Shown here: piece by piece, positions 44,526 through 57,321 of the stretch | Layout: each line of letters begins with the position of its first letter | How positions within the stretch are numbered: position 1 is the stretch's first letter | DNA from: Combretum micranthum | Taxonomy: Eukaryota > Streptophyta > Magnoliopsida > Myrtales > Combretaceae | Direction: 5' to 3' | DNA length: 64,000 bases | Assembly: GCA_024138025.1 (NCBI GenBank) | Contig: JAMXBD010002250.1 | Coordinates: forward strand, 62,001 to 126,000 | Translations under genes and position numbers: made by a program | Notes under the pieces: generated by a model | Told to the model about the DNA's origin: nothing | What the model saw: only the letters and a program-made list of their open reading frames with translations | Database searches by the model: none

Positions 44526-46030
44526 ACCTCAAGTCTCCAAAGAGTTCAGGGTATTTCTGTCTCATCACACTTTCTACTTCCCAAATCGCTTCTCTCTCGA
44601 ATTGATTACTCCATTGGACTTTTACCATCGGTATCACTTTGTTTCTCAATTCTTTGTCCATTTTGCCCAAAATTCTGATTTATTTCTCTTCGGTAGTCAA
44701 ATCTGGTAGTATCTTTGGTTGATTTGTGTCCAATATATCATTGGGATCAGATATGCATTTTCAAAGTTGAGACATTTGAAAGACATCATGAACACCCGAT
44801 AGACTTGGTGGTAAAGCTAATCTATAAGCTGTTGGTCTTATTCATCCCGAAAGTTCATATGGTCCAATATATCTTGGATTCAATTTGCTCCTTACTCCAA
44901 ATCTAAAAACTCCTTTTGTCGGGGATATCTTGAGGAATACATGATCTCCAAGTTCAAACTCTAAAGGTCTTCTTCTCAAGTCGGCATAACTTTTATATCG
45001 GTCTTGAGCTCCTTTTAATCTCTGCTTGATCATTTAAATTTTACCAATTGCTTGTTGCACCAACTCAGAACCAATTACCGCTCTCTCGCACACTTCATTC
45101 CAATGCAAAGGAGATCTACATTTTCTCCCATATAATGCTTCATATGGAGCCATCTGAATCGCTGTCTCATAACTATTATTGTATGCAAACTCAACCAGAT
45201 GTAAGTGTTCATCCCAATTCCTTCTAAAGTCTAGGGCACAAGCTCTAAGCATATCTTCAAGAATATGAATCGTCCTTTCTGATTTGCCGTCGGTTTATGG
45301 ATGAAATGTTATACTAAACTGTAACTTTATCCCAAGAGCTTCATGAAGACTTTTCCAAAATCGACTAACAAATCTGGTATCTCTATCTGAAGTGATGGTC
45401 ACTTGTATACCATGTAATCTCACCATCTCTCGAATATAAATCTGGGCCAATTTCTCGAGTGAACACCCGACTCTCAATGGAATGAAATGTGATGATTTCA
45501 TTAGCCGATCTACAATGATCCAAACCATTTCATTCTTGGCTACTGTCTTTGGTAAAGCTGTCACAAAATCCATAGTTATCTCATCCCACTTACATTCTGG
45601 AACTCTTAATGGTTGCAATTCTCCTCCAAGTCGTTGATGCTCAATCTTCACTTGTTGACATACTAAACATTTAGAAATAAATCTTGCAATATCCTTCTTC
45701 ATTCCTTCCCACCAAAAATGTTGCTTCAAGTCTTAATGCATCTTTGTGTTTCCAGGTTGAATTGAATATGAGGAGGAATGAGCTTCTTTCATAATCTGTT
45801 GTCTCAAATCATAGATCTCGGGTACATAAATTCTATCCTTGAACCTTATAACACCTTTTTCATCAATTCTCATATCTCTTCTCTTTTCTTTACATATCTC
45901 ACTCCTCAATCTCTGACTTCCAGGTTCTTTCAGTTGTCCTTGTTTAATTTGATCCAGAATTATTGGTTACATAGATAAACTTGCTAACATAACTTCAACC
46001 TTTTCCATTGTTATCTCAATATCCATCTTC
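44526..46030 (-). pseudogene. Integrase and chromodomain of G
   Basis: Minus-strand pieces: MKQHFWWEGMKKDIARFISK and CLVCQQVK (zinc part), ITMDFVTALPK and [11 protein letters not shown] (core, to 45295), then [20 protein letters not shown] (45034-45252), [15 protein letters not shown] with [10 protein letters not shown] (44842-45033), and a chromodomain-like tail with [13 protein letters not shown] and WEVESVMRQKYPELF (44526-44700). Stops separate the pieces, including one just after VQQAIGKI and one before the chromodomain. Homologous to Gy1 throughout. Confidence 0.85.
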
Positions 46031-46089
46031 TAAAAATCTTCTTATAGTTCTCGCTGAGTTGTAATCAAAGATTCCACATTCATTTGCTT

Positions 46090-47870
46090 CTTCTACTAAG
46101 TGCATCTGCTACAACATTGGCTTTTCCCGGTGATACAAAATTTCAACATCGTAGTCTTTGATTAACTCCAACCATCTTCGCTGTGCATATTCAATTCTTT
46201 TTGGTGAAAATGTATTTCAAACTCTTGTGATCAGTGAATATCTTACACTTTTCACCAAATAAATAATGTCTCCAAAGCTTCAATGCTAATACCACCGCGC
46301 TAGCTCGAGATCATGAATTGGATAATTCCTCTCGTGGGTTTCAATTGTCTCGATGCATAAGCTATAACTCGATTATCTTGCATCAAAACACATCGAGTCC
46401 TTGAAGTGAAGCATCACTGTAAATTACAAACTCTTCTCCACTAACCGAAGTGCTAAAATCGGTACAAAACCAATCGTTCTTTCAGCTCAAGAAAACTTCG
46501 ATCACAATCTTCATCCCAATCAAATTTCACATATTTTCTTGTCAATTTAGTTAATGGTGAAGAAATTTTGGAAAAACCTTGTACGAATCTTCTGTAATAG
46601 CTTGCCAAACCTAAAAAACTTCGTACTTCCGTGACACTTGTAGGCTATGGCCAATACAATACCACTCTAATTTTCTCCGAATCAGCAGATATTCCTTCCT
46701 TTGTAATGATATGTCCTAAGAATGCAACTTCTCTCAACCAAAACTTGCACTTGCTAAATTTAGCATAAAGTTTCCTCTCCTTTAATCTCTGTAAAAGAAG
46801 TTTCAGATGTTTCTCATGTTCTTCCATATTCCTTGAATACACCAATATATCATCAATGAAAACTATTACAAACTGATCTAGATAATCTATAAATACCCTA
46901 TTCATTAAATCCATAAAAGCTGCTGGGGCATTTGTCAAACCGAAAGGCATAACCATAAACTCAAAATGTTTGTATCTTGTTTTGAAAGCAGTCTTGGATA
47001 TATCTTGTGGCTTAATCTTGAGTTGATGGTATCCGGATCTCAAATCTATCTTGGAAAATAATGTAGCATCTCTCAACTGATCAAATAAATCATCAATTCG
47101 AGGAAGTAGATACTTGTTCTTAATCGTCACTTGATTTAAATCTCTATAGTCTATACACATTCTTAAACTTCCATCTTTTTTCTTAACAAATAAAACCGGA
47201 GCACCCCAAGTGAAATGCTTGGACGAATAAACCTTAAGTTTTGTAATTCCCCCAACTGGCTTTTCAACTCTTTCAACTCAGCCGGAGCCATACAGTATGG
47301 AGCCTTAGATATAGGTGTCGTCCTTGGTATCAAATCAATTCCAAACTCAATCCCTCTATCTGGCGGTAAACCTGGTAGTTCCTCAGGAAAGACATCGATA
47401 AATTCTTTTACTACTGGCACTAAATCAACTCAGAATTCTTCATTACTCATTGTAGTTCCCAAATCCTTCTCCACAACTTCATAGAATACATACTCTTTGG
47501 TCTCCTTCTTTCCAAAACATGAAATAATCTTCTACCTTACAACTCAAAACTTACTTCTGCTTTATTACAATCTATCGTAGCTTTGTAAAGATTTAACCAA
47601 TTCATTCTAAGGATAACATCAAAATCGATTAAAGGCAGAACTAACATATCTATTGGCATGCTTCTATCAGAAATCACAACATCAACATTTCTACATACAC
47701 ATGGCTCTTTGGATTGCACACCAAAAGGAGTATTTACATTCATCATTCTATCATACAACACTTCAGAAGACAAACCACACTCATTCACAAAACTTTCAGC
47801 ACACATGTATGAGTAGCACCAGTGTCAATCAAAGCATATGCAGGATGATTTGCAATCTGTATTGTACCTA
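46090..47870 (-). pseudogene. Protease, RT and RNase H of G
   Basis: The protease motif ALIDTGATHTC lies near 47830, immediately followed by a shift; the frame resumes at ESFVNECGL (47537-47806). RT starts at 47420 ([19 protein letters not shown]) and is open from 47160 to 46645, with [24 protein letters not shown] and the catalytic FIDDILVYS intact. RNase H (46090-46640) is broken into short frames. Comparison with Gy1 shows frame losses at different places in the two elements, so they decayed independently. Confidence 0.85.
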
Positions 47871-47929
47871 CCAGTGTATCAACTAAGGGGCTTTCTCACA
47901 CTGTTGTAAGCAACACTCAGCTGTCATTC

Positions 47930-49183
47930 CCTTTCCAAAGTTTGGTCCTTCATTTTAGGTCTATCTTACAATTCGCTACGTGATGACCTCTTTGTTGACA
48001 ATGAGCACAAAATATAGGCTTCAATTTAGGATCAGGACACCCAGAAGCTTTATGACCTACTTTTCCACATGCAAAACATGCTCCAGGAGTCCATTTACAT
48101 TGAACTGATTCATGGGCCCAAAACATATAGGACACCGCTTATCAAATGGAATAGAAGGCACAAAGTCTTCACTACTTGTCCCAAACTTGGTTTCTTACCT
48201 AGAAATGGTCACTTGCCTTTGCTAACATTATCATATCTTCAATAAGGAGTGTATGATGTCACCGATCTCTTGCCCATAAATGTAGCACGTCTATCTCTCT
48301 GGCTTTATTCTCATTTATAATTTGTTCCACTAACTTCGCTTTGATTACCACTTCAGACAGTGTTGATAATTGAAACTTCTTAACCTCACTCTTGATTTCC
48401 ATGTTCAAGCCATCTTGGAACTTTTGAACCTTCATACTTTCATCATTGTAATTTGTGCCAGCAAATCTAAGCAATCTACAATACTCTGCATGATATTCTT
48501 CAACAGTTTTATTCCCTTGCCTCAAATTCAACCAATTTGATATCATTTGCTCTCTCACTGTCGATGGAATGTATTGCAAGAAAAAGGCTTCCTTGAATCT
48601 GTTCCATGGTATTGGTCTTGCATATCCTTCACTGTTCAATCTCCACCAATTATATGCATCTCCCTTCAGCATATATATAGCTAAGTCAACTTTCCTATGC
48701 TCGGGTACTTCACAAGCTGCAAATGCTTTTTCAAGCTCTACGATCCAACCTTCAGTTCTAGTCGGTCCAAAATAGTTCCATCAAAATCAGGTACCAATCT
48801 GACAAAATCATGCAACTTGACTTGATCATTCCGGTCTTCCACTTGTACATGTTGTTCTTGTCTCACAGTTGGTGGGTTATATTGTTGCATAAATTGTTGT
48901 TGTTGTTGATACATCATTTGTTGATACTGTTGAACTATTGCAAACATATCCCGAAACATAGTGAACACATTATTCGGATCTCCCGTTGGCATCTGAGGCA
49001 TAGCTGGATATGCAGGCATTTGAGGAGGCTGTGGATTCGGTGCAGTAGAAGCCGAAGCGGTGATGGAGTCGAAGTAGAAGCTGGAACACTAGCTGACGCA
49101 GAAGCTGAGATAGTAGACTGAGAAGGAGGTGGCATACCCTCTCTTTCCGTAGACTGTCGAGTCATTCTTCTTGACCTATCCAT
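47930..49183 (-). pseudogene. Gag of G
   Basis: Starts MDRSRRMTRQ at 49183, followed by a Ser/Ala/Pro-rich region that changes frame, then PTGDPNNVF and the Gln-rich run (48738-49019), the capsid-type domain with YNWWRLNSEGYARPIPWN and LRQGNKTVEEYHAEY (48259-48672), and CFACGKVGHKASGC with CAHCQQRGHHVANC (47950-48135). G keeps the linker between knuckles and protease that Gy1 lacks. Confidence 0.85.
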
Positions 49184-49369
49184 CTTTAAACAAACATACA
49201 ACATATATATGACATATAATAATTTTGCAATGTCAAATCAACATCAAAACAATTAATAACAAAATAAGCATTCAAACAAAATACCAATGCAAACAAGTCC
49301 TATACGCATCTGACTAAACTCACATCTAAGGTCAAGTCACTTATTTAATCAAACAATTTCATAAACATA

Positions 49370-49381
49370 GCTCTGATACCA
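49370..49381 (-). promoter_or_regulatory. Primer binding site of G
   Basis: On the minus strand TGGTATCAGAGC lies two bases from the 5' LTR, complementary to initiator methionine tRNA. Confidence 0.9.
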
Positions 49382-49383
49382 TC

Positions 49384-52088
49384 TGTAAAGACCCGACTAA
49401 ATCCCGAGATTTAGAGTACCGAGTCCCCAACCACATATAACATTTTCATATATATATGTAAGGTTGTCCTAAAACTAACAGTTTATGAAAATTTTGATCA
49501 AATCTACTAAAACTTTATAAACAACCTTTAACAAAACAAGATTGCTAATAAAAGCAATCTATCATACATATATACATCATATATACAAAGTTTAGTGTCA
49601 ATACAAGACACTACAAAAATTACAAGTTTTTCTTAGTACAAAAGATAATCTAAAGAGAGCTTAAGGTCTATTACACTTAGGCTTATCTAACAAGCCTTCT
49701 AAAGAGAATTTGCTTTAAACAAAAGCTTCTCCAAAATCCAAGGTATTCGAGTCCTACTCTCCCATTCGTCCATGAATCGCTCAAAACTGACCCGTATCCC
49801 AGATCATCATATAACTCATCTTCATTACCTGCAAAGCAGCAAAAGTGAGCCAAAGGCCAGTACGCAATGATAACACAAGAACAATTTATCAAACAAACTT
49901 AAATCAAATGAAATGCATCAATGATCAAGTCATCTTATTAAGTTTTCTTTTACAAAACAACAGGAGGGTATTCAAACCCCGGATCACGCTCTGGGAATTT
50001 AGGGCTCCTGAGTAACAGCAGCTGCTCAGGGAGTTGATATAAGCAGTTAGAATACTTATATATCATATATCTATTCCATAAAGAAATAGCTTCATTTAGG
50101 GTTCAAAAGCCGTTGCCCGACTCTACTTAAACTCAATCCACAACATGAGTCTAGTTCACAAGTTCTCATAAACTTTGAACTAAACCATGGTATTTCTCCC
50201 TAAGTTTAGGCAAACGTTACTCAGATACTATTCTCCCCATCGGCTACCCACTTAACCAAAAACAAATCGCTATTGCATCATAGCATACCATTGCATCCTG
50301 GTAAAGTCATTGTATCATGACTTAGGTTAAGCGCTTAACTAACATGTCATTGCATCATGACAGATTTGTTGCTCCTCGGACCAAATTAAACAGTGTAATA
50401 GACATCCAGTTCATCAAAGCATTAAGCTGAATTGAATTCAATCAATTTAACAATGCCTAGTCCTAGCATACAACAAACAAGCTATTGCGTATCTGTACCC
50501 AACAGTGTATTACTATATTGACTCGGAGGGGCGATAACTAAAGAATCTTTAATTGAAATAAGAATATCAAACAAATCAATAATAGAATGTATAATATATA
50601 TATATATATATACAATCCTAGGTTAACTATACAAGGAGATTCAATAAACATAACATATAGTTTTAACATCTAATTTATACATAAAACATGTTTATTTAGC
50701 TTATATATTTATTAGAAGATCATATATGAAGTAAAGAATGACAATTGAAGAAGTTTGAATTTGTAAAACTTAGGGGATACACAGCCTTTCTACACAGGCA
50801 AAATTGGTCTGAACGCCAGTAGCATTGGAATTATACGCCAATGGCGTTAAGCTCGGCATTAAAATTATTTTATTCTGTTTGCATTCAACACCGCCTCTAC
50901 GCCGGCGGCGTTGAAGCTCTAGTGGTCGGCGTATGATTTGAAAAATAAATGCTGACCAATTTCCTTACAAAAGCCGGCGGTGTTTTAAGCGGCTTTAGAA
51001 AAATTGGTTCTAATCACATTCAACACCGCCTCTACGCCGACTGTATTGAAGTACCAGATGCCAGCGTATGTTCAAAAATAGACCTATTCGAAAAGTGTTC
51101 ATTTCCCCTATTTTGCACTTTGCAAATTTATAACATATAACACTTTAATCTTTCTTCAAACTCATATTTAGCTTTATACACTATCTTGTATCCACACTAA
51201 TCTATTCTAGCAACTTTGAAAATTAAAACAACACATTAAACTACTTCATTCACATCAAATTCTCTCCTCTTTTTCACTTCAACTTCAACTACTCAAATCA
51301 ACTTCACTCCTCACCAACACCTCTCGCTAATATCATAACACATAAACAAGTTCACACAATAACAAAACACAATTTAACATATATCAATGCATAAACCATA
51401 CAACTTAAAAGACATTAACTCACCCTATCATAGATTTTATAGCTATACTACAAGAAAGTAAATAAAATAAGAGTTTATACTAGTTTTAACTTACATGTAG
51501 AGGCTTTGGCTTGGAGAGATTTTTGAATCCAAAAGCTTGATATTGGTCTTTGGTTTATGGCTTATAGTTTGAAGAAAAGGAAAAGAGAAAGCAAAGAAAA
51601 AAGAGGGAAATTCGTATAGGAAATGAGGGCTACCAAAAGAGGAAATATTTGATCAAATTTGTGACTCAATATTATATTAAGTTTGACTTTTAAAGCATGT
51701 AAGACTTAGGGTTAAATTTGGCTTAATTTGGAGCTCATTTAAGTATAATTTAGGCTTGAAAAATTGGTTTAACTTTGTAAAAAACTGTTAACAATTCCTT
51801 AAGCATAACAAAAGTTGTTTTGATAATTTTAAATATAACACATACATATTAATTCATAAAAGACACAAATATCAATTGCACTATACACACATTAATATAC
51901 ATAAAACAATAACATTAATTTCATTACACATAATCACTTACATCAATAATTAACATTAATAAACATAATATATTAAACCTATTTTTACACATTCATATTC
52001 ATAAATCAAAATTGCTTCAAAGTTAATATCTAAAACTAATATTGTATTCACATGAAATTTTAATTATTGAATAATTTAGATTATTTCA
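49384..52088 (-). repeat. Right (5') LTR of G
   Basis: 2705 bp, homologous to 41758-44483 with many substitutions and small indels. It carries exon 3 at 49754-49828, exon 2 at 50499-50552 (54 nt), the hairpins at about 50269-50362 and the GC-rich cassette at 50800-51075. Confidence 0.9.
50499..50552 (-). other. Coding-like LTR exon 2 (right LTR of G)
   Basis: 54 nt: two bases, 17 codons and one base, ending before the donor-like GTACAG. It is six nt longer than the Gy1 exon 2, so the frame is kept. The acceptor AG has become AA here but is CAG in the left LTR, where the exon has lost a base. Confidence 0.38.
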
Positions 52089-54480
52089 AGGAAGTTGTGG
52101 ACTTTTGCTTTGAAGTCTAAAGATCAAGTGCTAAATGTGTTTAAGCAATTTCCACACTAGAGTTGAAAGAGAAATAGGAAGACAATTGATATGTGTCCGA
52201 GTAGATAATAGAGGTGAATACAGAGGACCGATTGAAGAATATTGCAGAGATCATGGGATTAAACTGGAGAAGATAGTTCCAAAGACTCCATAGCAGAATG
52301 GCATTGCAAAGAGAATGAATTGCACTATTACAAAAAGAGTGAAGTGTATGTTATGTTAAGCCAAGTTGCCTAAATCATTTTGGGGTGAAGCTATGAGGAA
52401 AGTTGTCGACTTGACAAGTCTATCTCCCTCTTATGCTCTGGATGGAGATATCATAGAGAGAGTCTGGATAGGTAAAGATATTTCCTATAAACACTTATTT
52501 GATTTTGATGCAGGGCATTTGTGCATATTCCTAAGGATAAAAGAGCAAAACTTGATGTAAATTCAAAGTAGTGGATTTTTCTAGATTATGCATACGATGA
52601 GTTCGGATAGATGTTATACGATCCAACAAGAGAAGAAGATTGTCAAAAGCAGAGGTGTGAAATTTCTTGAAGATCAAACAATTGAAGATATTGTAAAGCC
52701 TGAAAAGTCGAAATCCTCATATGCGATCCCTACAAATCTACATCTAGTGCCCTCAATTGAAGATTCTAATGATGGGGTAGATGTGGAAGATTCAACTAAA
52801 GAGCTTCAAGAGCCTCAACATCAAATTGAGTTGAGGAGATCTTCAATAGAGCGAAGACCATTAGTGAAATACAGTCTAGATGAGTATATCATATTGACAG
52901 ATAGGAGAGAGCCTGAATGTTTTCAAAAAGCCATGGTACATGAGCAAGAAAAGGAATGGGTTAAAGCCATGTAAGATGAGATTGAATCATTAAGTGAGAG
53001 CAAGACATATGATTTGGTGGAACTGCTAAAGGGCAAGAGATCTCTGAAGAATAAATAGCTATACAAATTGAAAAATGATGAAAATATCTCACAACTAAGG
53101 AAAAAGGCAAGATTAGTTGTTAAGGGACTCAATCAGAAGAAAGGGGTTGATTTTGATGAGATTTTCTCACCAGTGGTGAATACGTCTTCCATTCGGGCTA
53201 TACTCAATATTGCAGCTAGTCTGAATTTAGAGATTGAACAACTAGATGTGAAGACGACATTCCTTCATGGTGATTTAGAGGAAGAAATCTATGTGGAGCA
53301 ATCTGAAGGGTTTAAGGTCAAGGGAAAGGAGCAATTTGTCTACAAATTGAAGAAGAGCTTGTATGGGTTGAAACAAGCTTCAAGGTAATGGTATAAGAAG
53401 TTTGACTCCTTCATGATTGATTAAGGTTACACCAAGACTGCATCAGATCATTATGTCTTTATAAAGAAGTTTGCAAGTGGTGAGTTTCTTATACTTTTGT
53501 TATTTTTTGGTGACATGCTGATTGTTGGCCATAATGCCAAGTAGATTCAACATCTAAAGATTGCACTGAATAAGTCTTTTGCAATGAAAGACTTAGGATC
53601 CGCATGCTAAATTCTCGGTATTAGAATTGTTTGTGATATGAAGAGTCATAAATTGTGGTTATCACAAGAAAAATACTTAGAAAAAAGGTATTAAAGAGAT
53701 TCAACATGAGTAAAGCAAAAAACTATTTATTCTTCACTTGCAGGTCACTTCAAACTTAGCTCTCAATAGTGTCCTAAAAGTGAGGTAGACAAAGAAGACA
53801 TGAAGAAAATGTCATATTGTTTAGTAGTTAGGAGTCTAATGTATGCTATGGTATGCATTAGATTGGATATTGCTCATGCTGTTGATGTGGTTAGCTGTTA
53901 TCTCTCGAATCTAGGTAAAGAACGTTGTACCACTATTAAATGGATTCTTAGGTATCTCAAGGGCACTTCCAGGTTAATTTTGTAGTTTGGTGGTAGCAAA
54001 CCTGTGTTAGAAGAATTTTTAGATGTTGATATGGCTGGAAATCTTGATTTTAGGATATTCACTTCATGTTATTTGATTACATAGCAAGGGGAGTGGTGTC
54101 TTGGTAATCTAAATTCTAAAAATGTGTTGCATTATCTACCACTGAGGTAGAATATATTGCTATATGACCGAAGCCTGCAAGGAAGTCTTGTGGATGAAGA
54201 AGTTTTTAGAAGAACTAGGTGAAGAGCAAGAAGACTTGAGGATGTTTTATGATAGCTAGAGTGCTATACATCTCAGTAAGAATCCAACATTCCATTCCAG
54301 ATCCAAACACATTGATGTCGGGTATCATAAGATTCGAGATGTATTGGAATCAAAGCTTCTAAAGATAGAGAAGATCTATACTGATGAAAATGGTTCAAAT
54401 ATGATGGCTAAAGCTCTACCTAATGACAAACTTGTTTGTTGTAGGCAGGTAGTAGGTATGATAGAAACCCCCATAAAGTT
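52089..54480 (+). pseudogene. Rest of integrase, RT and RNase H of copia F
   Basis: Integrase resumes after G with TFALKSKDQVLNVFK and decays quickly. RT is best kept at 53068-53388: VVKGLNQKKGVDFDEIFSPV, LDVKTTFLHGDLEEEIYVEQ and KKSLYGLKQASR. The catalytic block near 53505 reads LLLFFGDMLIVG, where the family has YVDD, so one catalytic aspartate is lost. RNase H pieces (IKWILRYLKGTSRLIL, then VDMAGNLDF) follow at 53800-54060, and TTEVEYIA near 54140. Stops are frequent. Confidence 0.82.
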
Positions 54481-54492
54481 AGAGGGGGAATT
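54479..54492 (+). promoter_or_regulatory. Polypurine tract of F
   Basis: TTAGAGGGGGAATT lies directly before the 3' LTR, the standard position and composition for copia plus-strand priming. Confidence 0.75.
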
Positions 54493-55167
54493 TGTTGGGT
54501 TATAGATCCAACCCATATGGATCTATAATCAAGGAAATCCTAAATATATTACATATACTTAGAAGAAGACTTGAAAAATAAGGAGATTTGTGCAAAATAA
54601 AGAAGATAGATACTGTACACTAGCCACAGGGAACAAAGGCCACCGGCCTTGAATGAATAAAGCCAGCCTTGAAATCGAAAATTTTTGCCAAGAGATGTGG
54701 TTGGGCAAGCTGACGTATGGATCGATATTGAAACACCGAAGTTTCAAAGCCACTAGCCTTTATTTTTATCGAGCCATCTTATGTTGCAATGTGCTTTCAC
54801 TTTGTTCTTCCATATAAATACTCCTTATTTATCCTAGGGTTTTTTTTTAGGCTAATCCTAAAACCTAGAGAGAACTCTAGAGAAACAGAGGTTTGATCCT
54901 ATTGTTGAGATCCACTATTATGGTGAGGATTTATTGTGATCCATTAGTGTCATCTAGTAAGAAAAACTGTGTATCTCATTATTATTGATAATGGAAAAAA
55001 TTTATGTTGCGGTCCCATGGTATTGTCCTAAATTGGGAATGTTCGCATAAATCCGAGTGTGTTGCTTTTAATTATGTATTTTCTGTTTATTGTGTTGTGA
55101 TCGCTACAGGCAAGGAAAAAAAAATCATTCAGATTGTTTCCAGGATAATTGGGGATTTTTCCCAACA
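54493..55167 (+). repeat. 3' LTR of F
   Basis: 675 bp, TGTTGGGTTATAG to CCCAACA. It lacks the MITE found in the 5' LTR and differs from it by many substitutions and indels. Confidence 0.88.
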
Positions 55168-55172
55168 CATAG

Positions 55173-56435
55173 AATTATATTCCATTCAATGCTTTGTTGA
55201 AGTAGATATATAAGCTTTAATTTATTTGAACCTATAATTTAGTAAAATTCTTTTTTTTCTTTTTTAAATTTGACTTACATTTTTATCTTTTAATTGATCC
55301 CGGTTCAACTCTTGGTTGAATCTGATTTAACCTCTCGACCTTTGAAACCCCAACATATCTAAGTCAAACCCCAGAGCTGTTTTGACAACATTGATGTCAT
55401 AGGTAAAGAATCTCTGCTCTTAAAAATTACCAATAATTACGTACAAAGGAGGGAGTAATAACCATTCTTTATTTTAGTGTATTTTTCCCTAAAATGTCCT
55501 ACGTAAATGAAAAAAAAAATTAAAAAAATTCTAAAAATTAGAAGTTTCTAAAAACAATATAAAAACTATCGGACTTAAAATCTTGAGTCCAAGCATCCGA
55601 GTTTTTTTCAGCTTAAATTAATCTTTTGCACGAGATACATGCACATAGTGCTCGACAATATCCTAGATATGTCTAGAAGTTTTTGGAATTCGTTATGTGC
55701 TCTTTTATAAATGTTGGTAAAAATAGGAAACTTGCGGACAAAGCTGCAATAGGGATCTATGTCAAACAAAAAAAGGTTTGAGCTTCTTGTCAATTTTCAG
55801 ACCCCACAATGGTGCCTTTCAGTTATGTTCCCTGTTTTTTTATGAGTGGGAGCACTATTGCTTCTACATTTCCATAGTCGGTTGGCCTCATCACTGATGA
55901 CCAATTATGATAGGTCCTTATTTATATGGAACGAAAATTCCACACATATAATAAATGCCCAAATATGAGAGTAAAGGTAAATGTGATATACAGATTTTTA
56001 TCTATTTTCGTAATTAATTATCTAAATTTTAAAAATACTAATTTGATACATAATTTTATCAAATTATAATTAACTACATAAATTCTCTCATTTTTTAATT
56101 AATTGTCCAAACAAAGTTATACAATTTATGACTATAAATAAGTCAAAAAGTCTATGATAAATAAATTAATCTTCCGTAATATGCAAAATCATTGCTTCTT
56201 ACAGTTTGATTTTATTTTAATCAAGCTGATCTCAATTTCTATTGCATTTGATTGAAAGAGTTTCACAAAAGTAGTTGAATACCTATTGAATTTATGTTAT
56301 ATTTTATTAAATTTGATTCAATGCAAACCATATGTATTAGTTACGGCAAAAAAAAAAAATATATATATATATGTATTAGTTTCTTTGTTTTTTTTTTTTT
56401 TCGAAGAGAAATGTTGTGATGTCCTAGGTTGTGTA
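55173..56435. other. Unassigned AT-rich DNA right of copia F
   Basis: No gene recognised. A stretch with CGGTTCAACTCTTGG near 55307 resembles common plant intergenic repeats. Runs of A and T and small open frames only. Confidence 0.5.
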
Positions 56436-56443
56436 CCTACTAG

Positions 56444-57313
56444 CTAGGGGTGGGTATGGTTTAGTTTGGTTTTTTTTTCCCCATTCCAAACCATTAAACA
56501 ATAGTTTGATTTGGTTCGGATTATGAATTAAATCAAAATTATAATTAAAAATTCTCTTTGTTCTAATTTTTTTTTACATTTGTGTGGATGTTTAAATATT
56601 TATATTATTTTACAAAGCTTATATCATAAACCATAACAAAATACTTTATAAATCAATCATACTTCTAATTTATAATCCTCCATAAAATCAATTATTTACC
56701 AATACAATACATTCACTAATTGATACATAACAAGTCATAATTTGTAATCTTTTACAAAATCATCAAGTCAATTATCTATCAATAAATTTGGCTAAAATAA
56801 AAAATATCTATCAACAAAAGTCATCAGTAAATAAAGTGATCTATTAACAAAAAAAAATTGAACAATTAATACATAATAAGAGTTTATAATTAAATAAATA
56901 AATTTCTTACTTTACAAAGTTAAAACTATTAAAAAAAAGATAGTACATCATTAACAAAACAATATATATCATGAGCGTAAAAAGAAATTTCAAAATAAAC
57001 AAGTTAATTTTAATCAATATTCATTAAATAATAAATATCAAATAAAACCATAAGAACATTCATGATCTTTAATCAATTATCATAAAAAAATTTATAATTT
57101 ATGTAAAATATTATTATATTTTTCTCAAACGGTTTGGTTTGGTTTTACGGATTGATTTGGTTGACGCCTTCAAATCAACCGTAAATTTATAGATTGCTTC
57201 GAATTGAAAAATTTTTAAACCAAATTATTAAAAAAAAAAATCATATTTTCAATTTGGTTTTGTTTGGTTATAGATTGATTTGATTCAATTCGGTTATTTT
57301 TTTCCCAGCCCTA
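56444..57313. mobile_element. hAT-like non-autonomous element (MITE)
   Basis: The left end CTAGGGGTGGG and the right end CCCAGCCCTA are inverted, and the flanks CCTACTAG (56436-56443) and CCTACTAC (57314-57321) form an 8-bp duplication with one change, as hAT elements make. Near both ends sequences like GGTTTGGTTT recur in inverted orientation. The AT-rich interior has no coding frame. Confidence 0.72.
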
Positions 57314-57321
57314 CCTACTAC

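Larger units (their letters stand above)
41758..52088 (-). mobile_element. G: decayed Tekay-like chromovirus inside copia F
   Basis: Minus-strand element with LTRs 41758-44483 and 49384-52088, primer site, polypurine tract and all gag-pol domains, clearly homologous to Gy1 but of another subfamily. AGGAA flanks it (41751-41755 and 52089-52093); two extra bases TG lie between the left duplication and the LTR. F integrase sequence continues across it. The LTRs differ noticeably and the coding region has many shifts and stops, so it is older than Gy1 but younger than F. Confidence 0.92.
39260..55167 (+). mobile_element. F: Ty1/copia element, split by chromovirus G
   Basis: LTRs at 39260-40154 and 54493-55167 start TGTTRGGTTATAG and end with an AACA terminus; CATAG flanks the whole (39255-39259 and 55168-55172). 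Domain order gag, protease, integrase, RT, RNase H identifies copia, and motif style fits the Tork/Tnt1-like group. G interrupts the integrase region at 41755/52089. LTR divergence and numerous stops show it is older than G. Confidence 0.9.
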
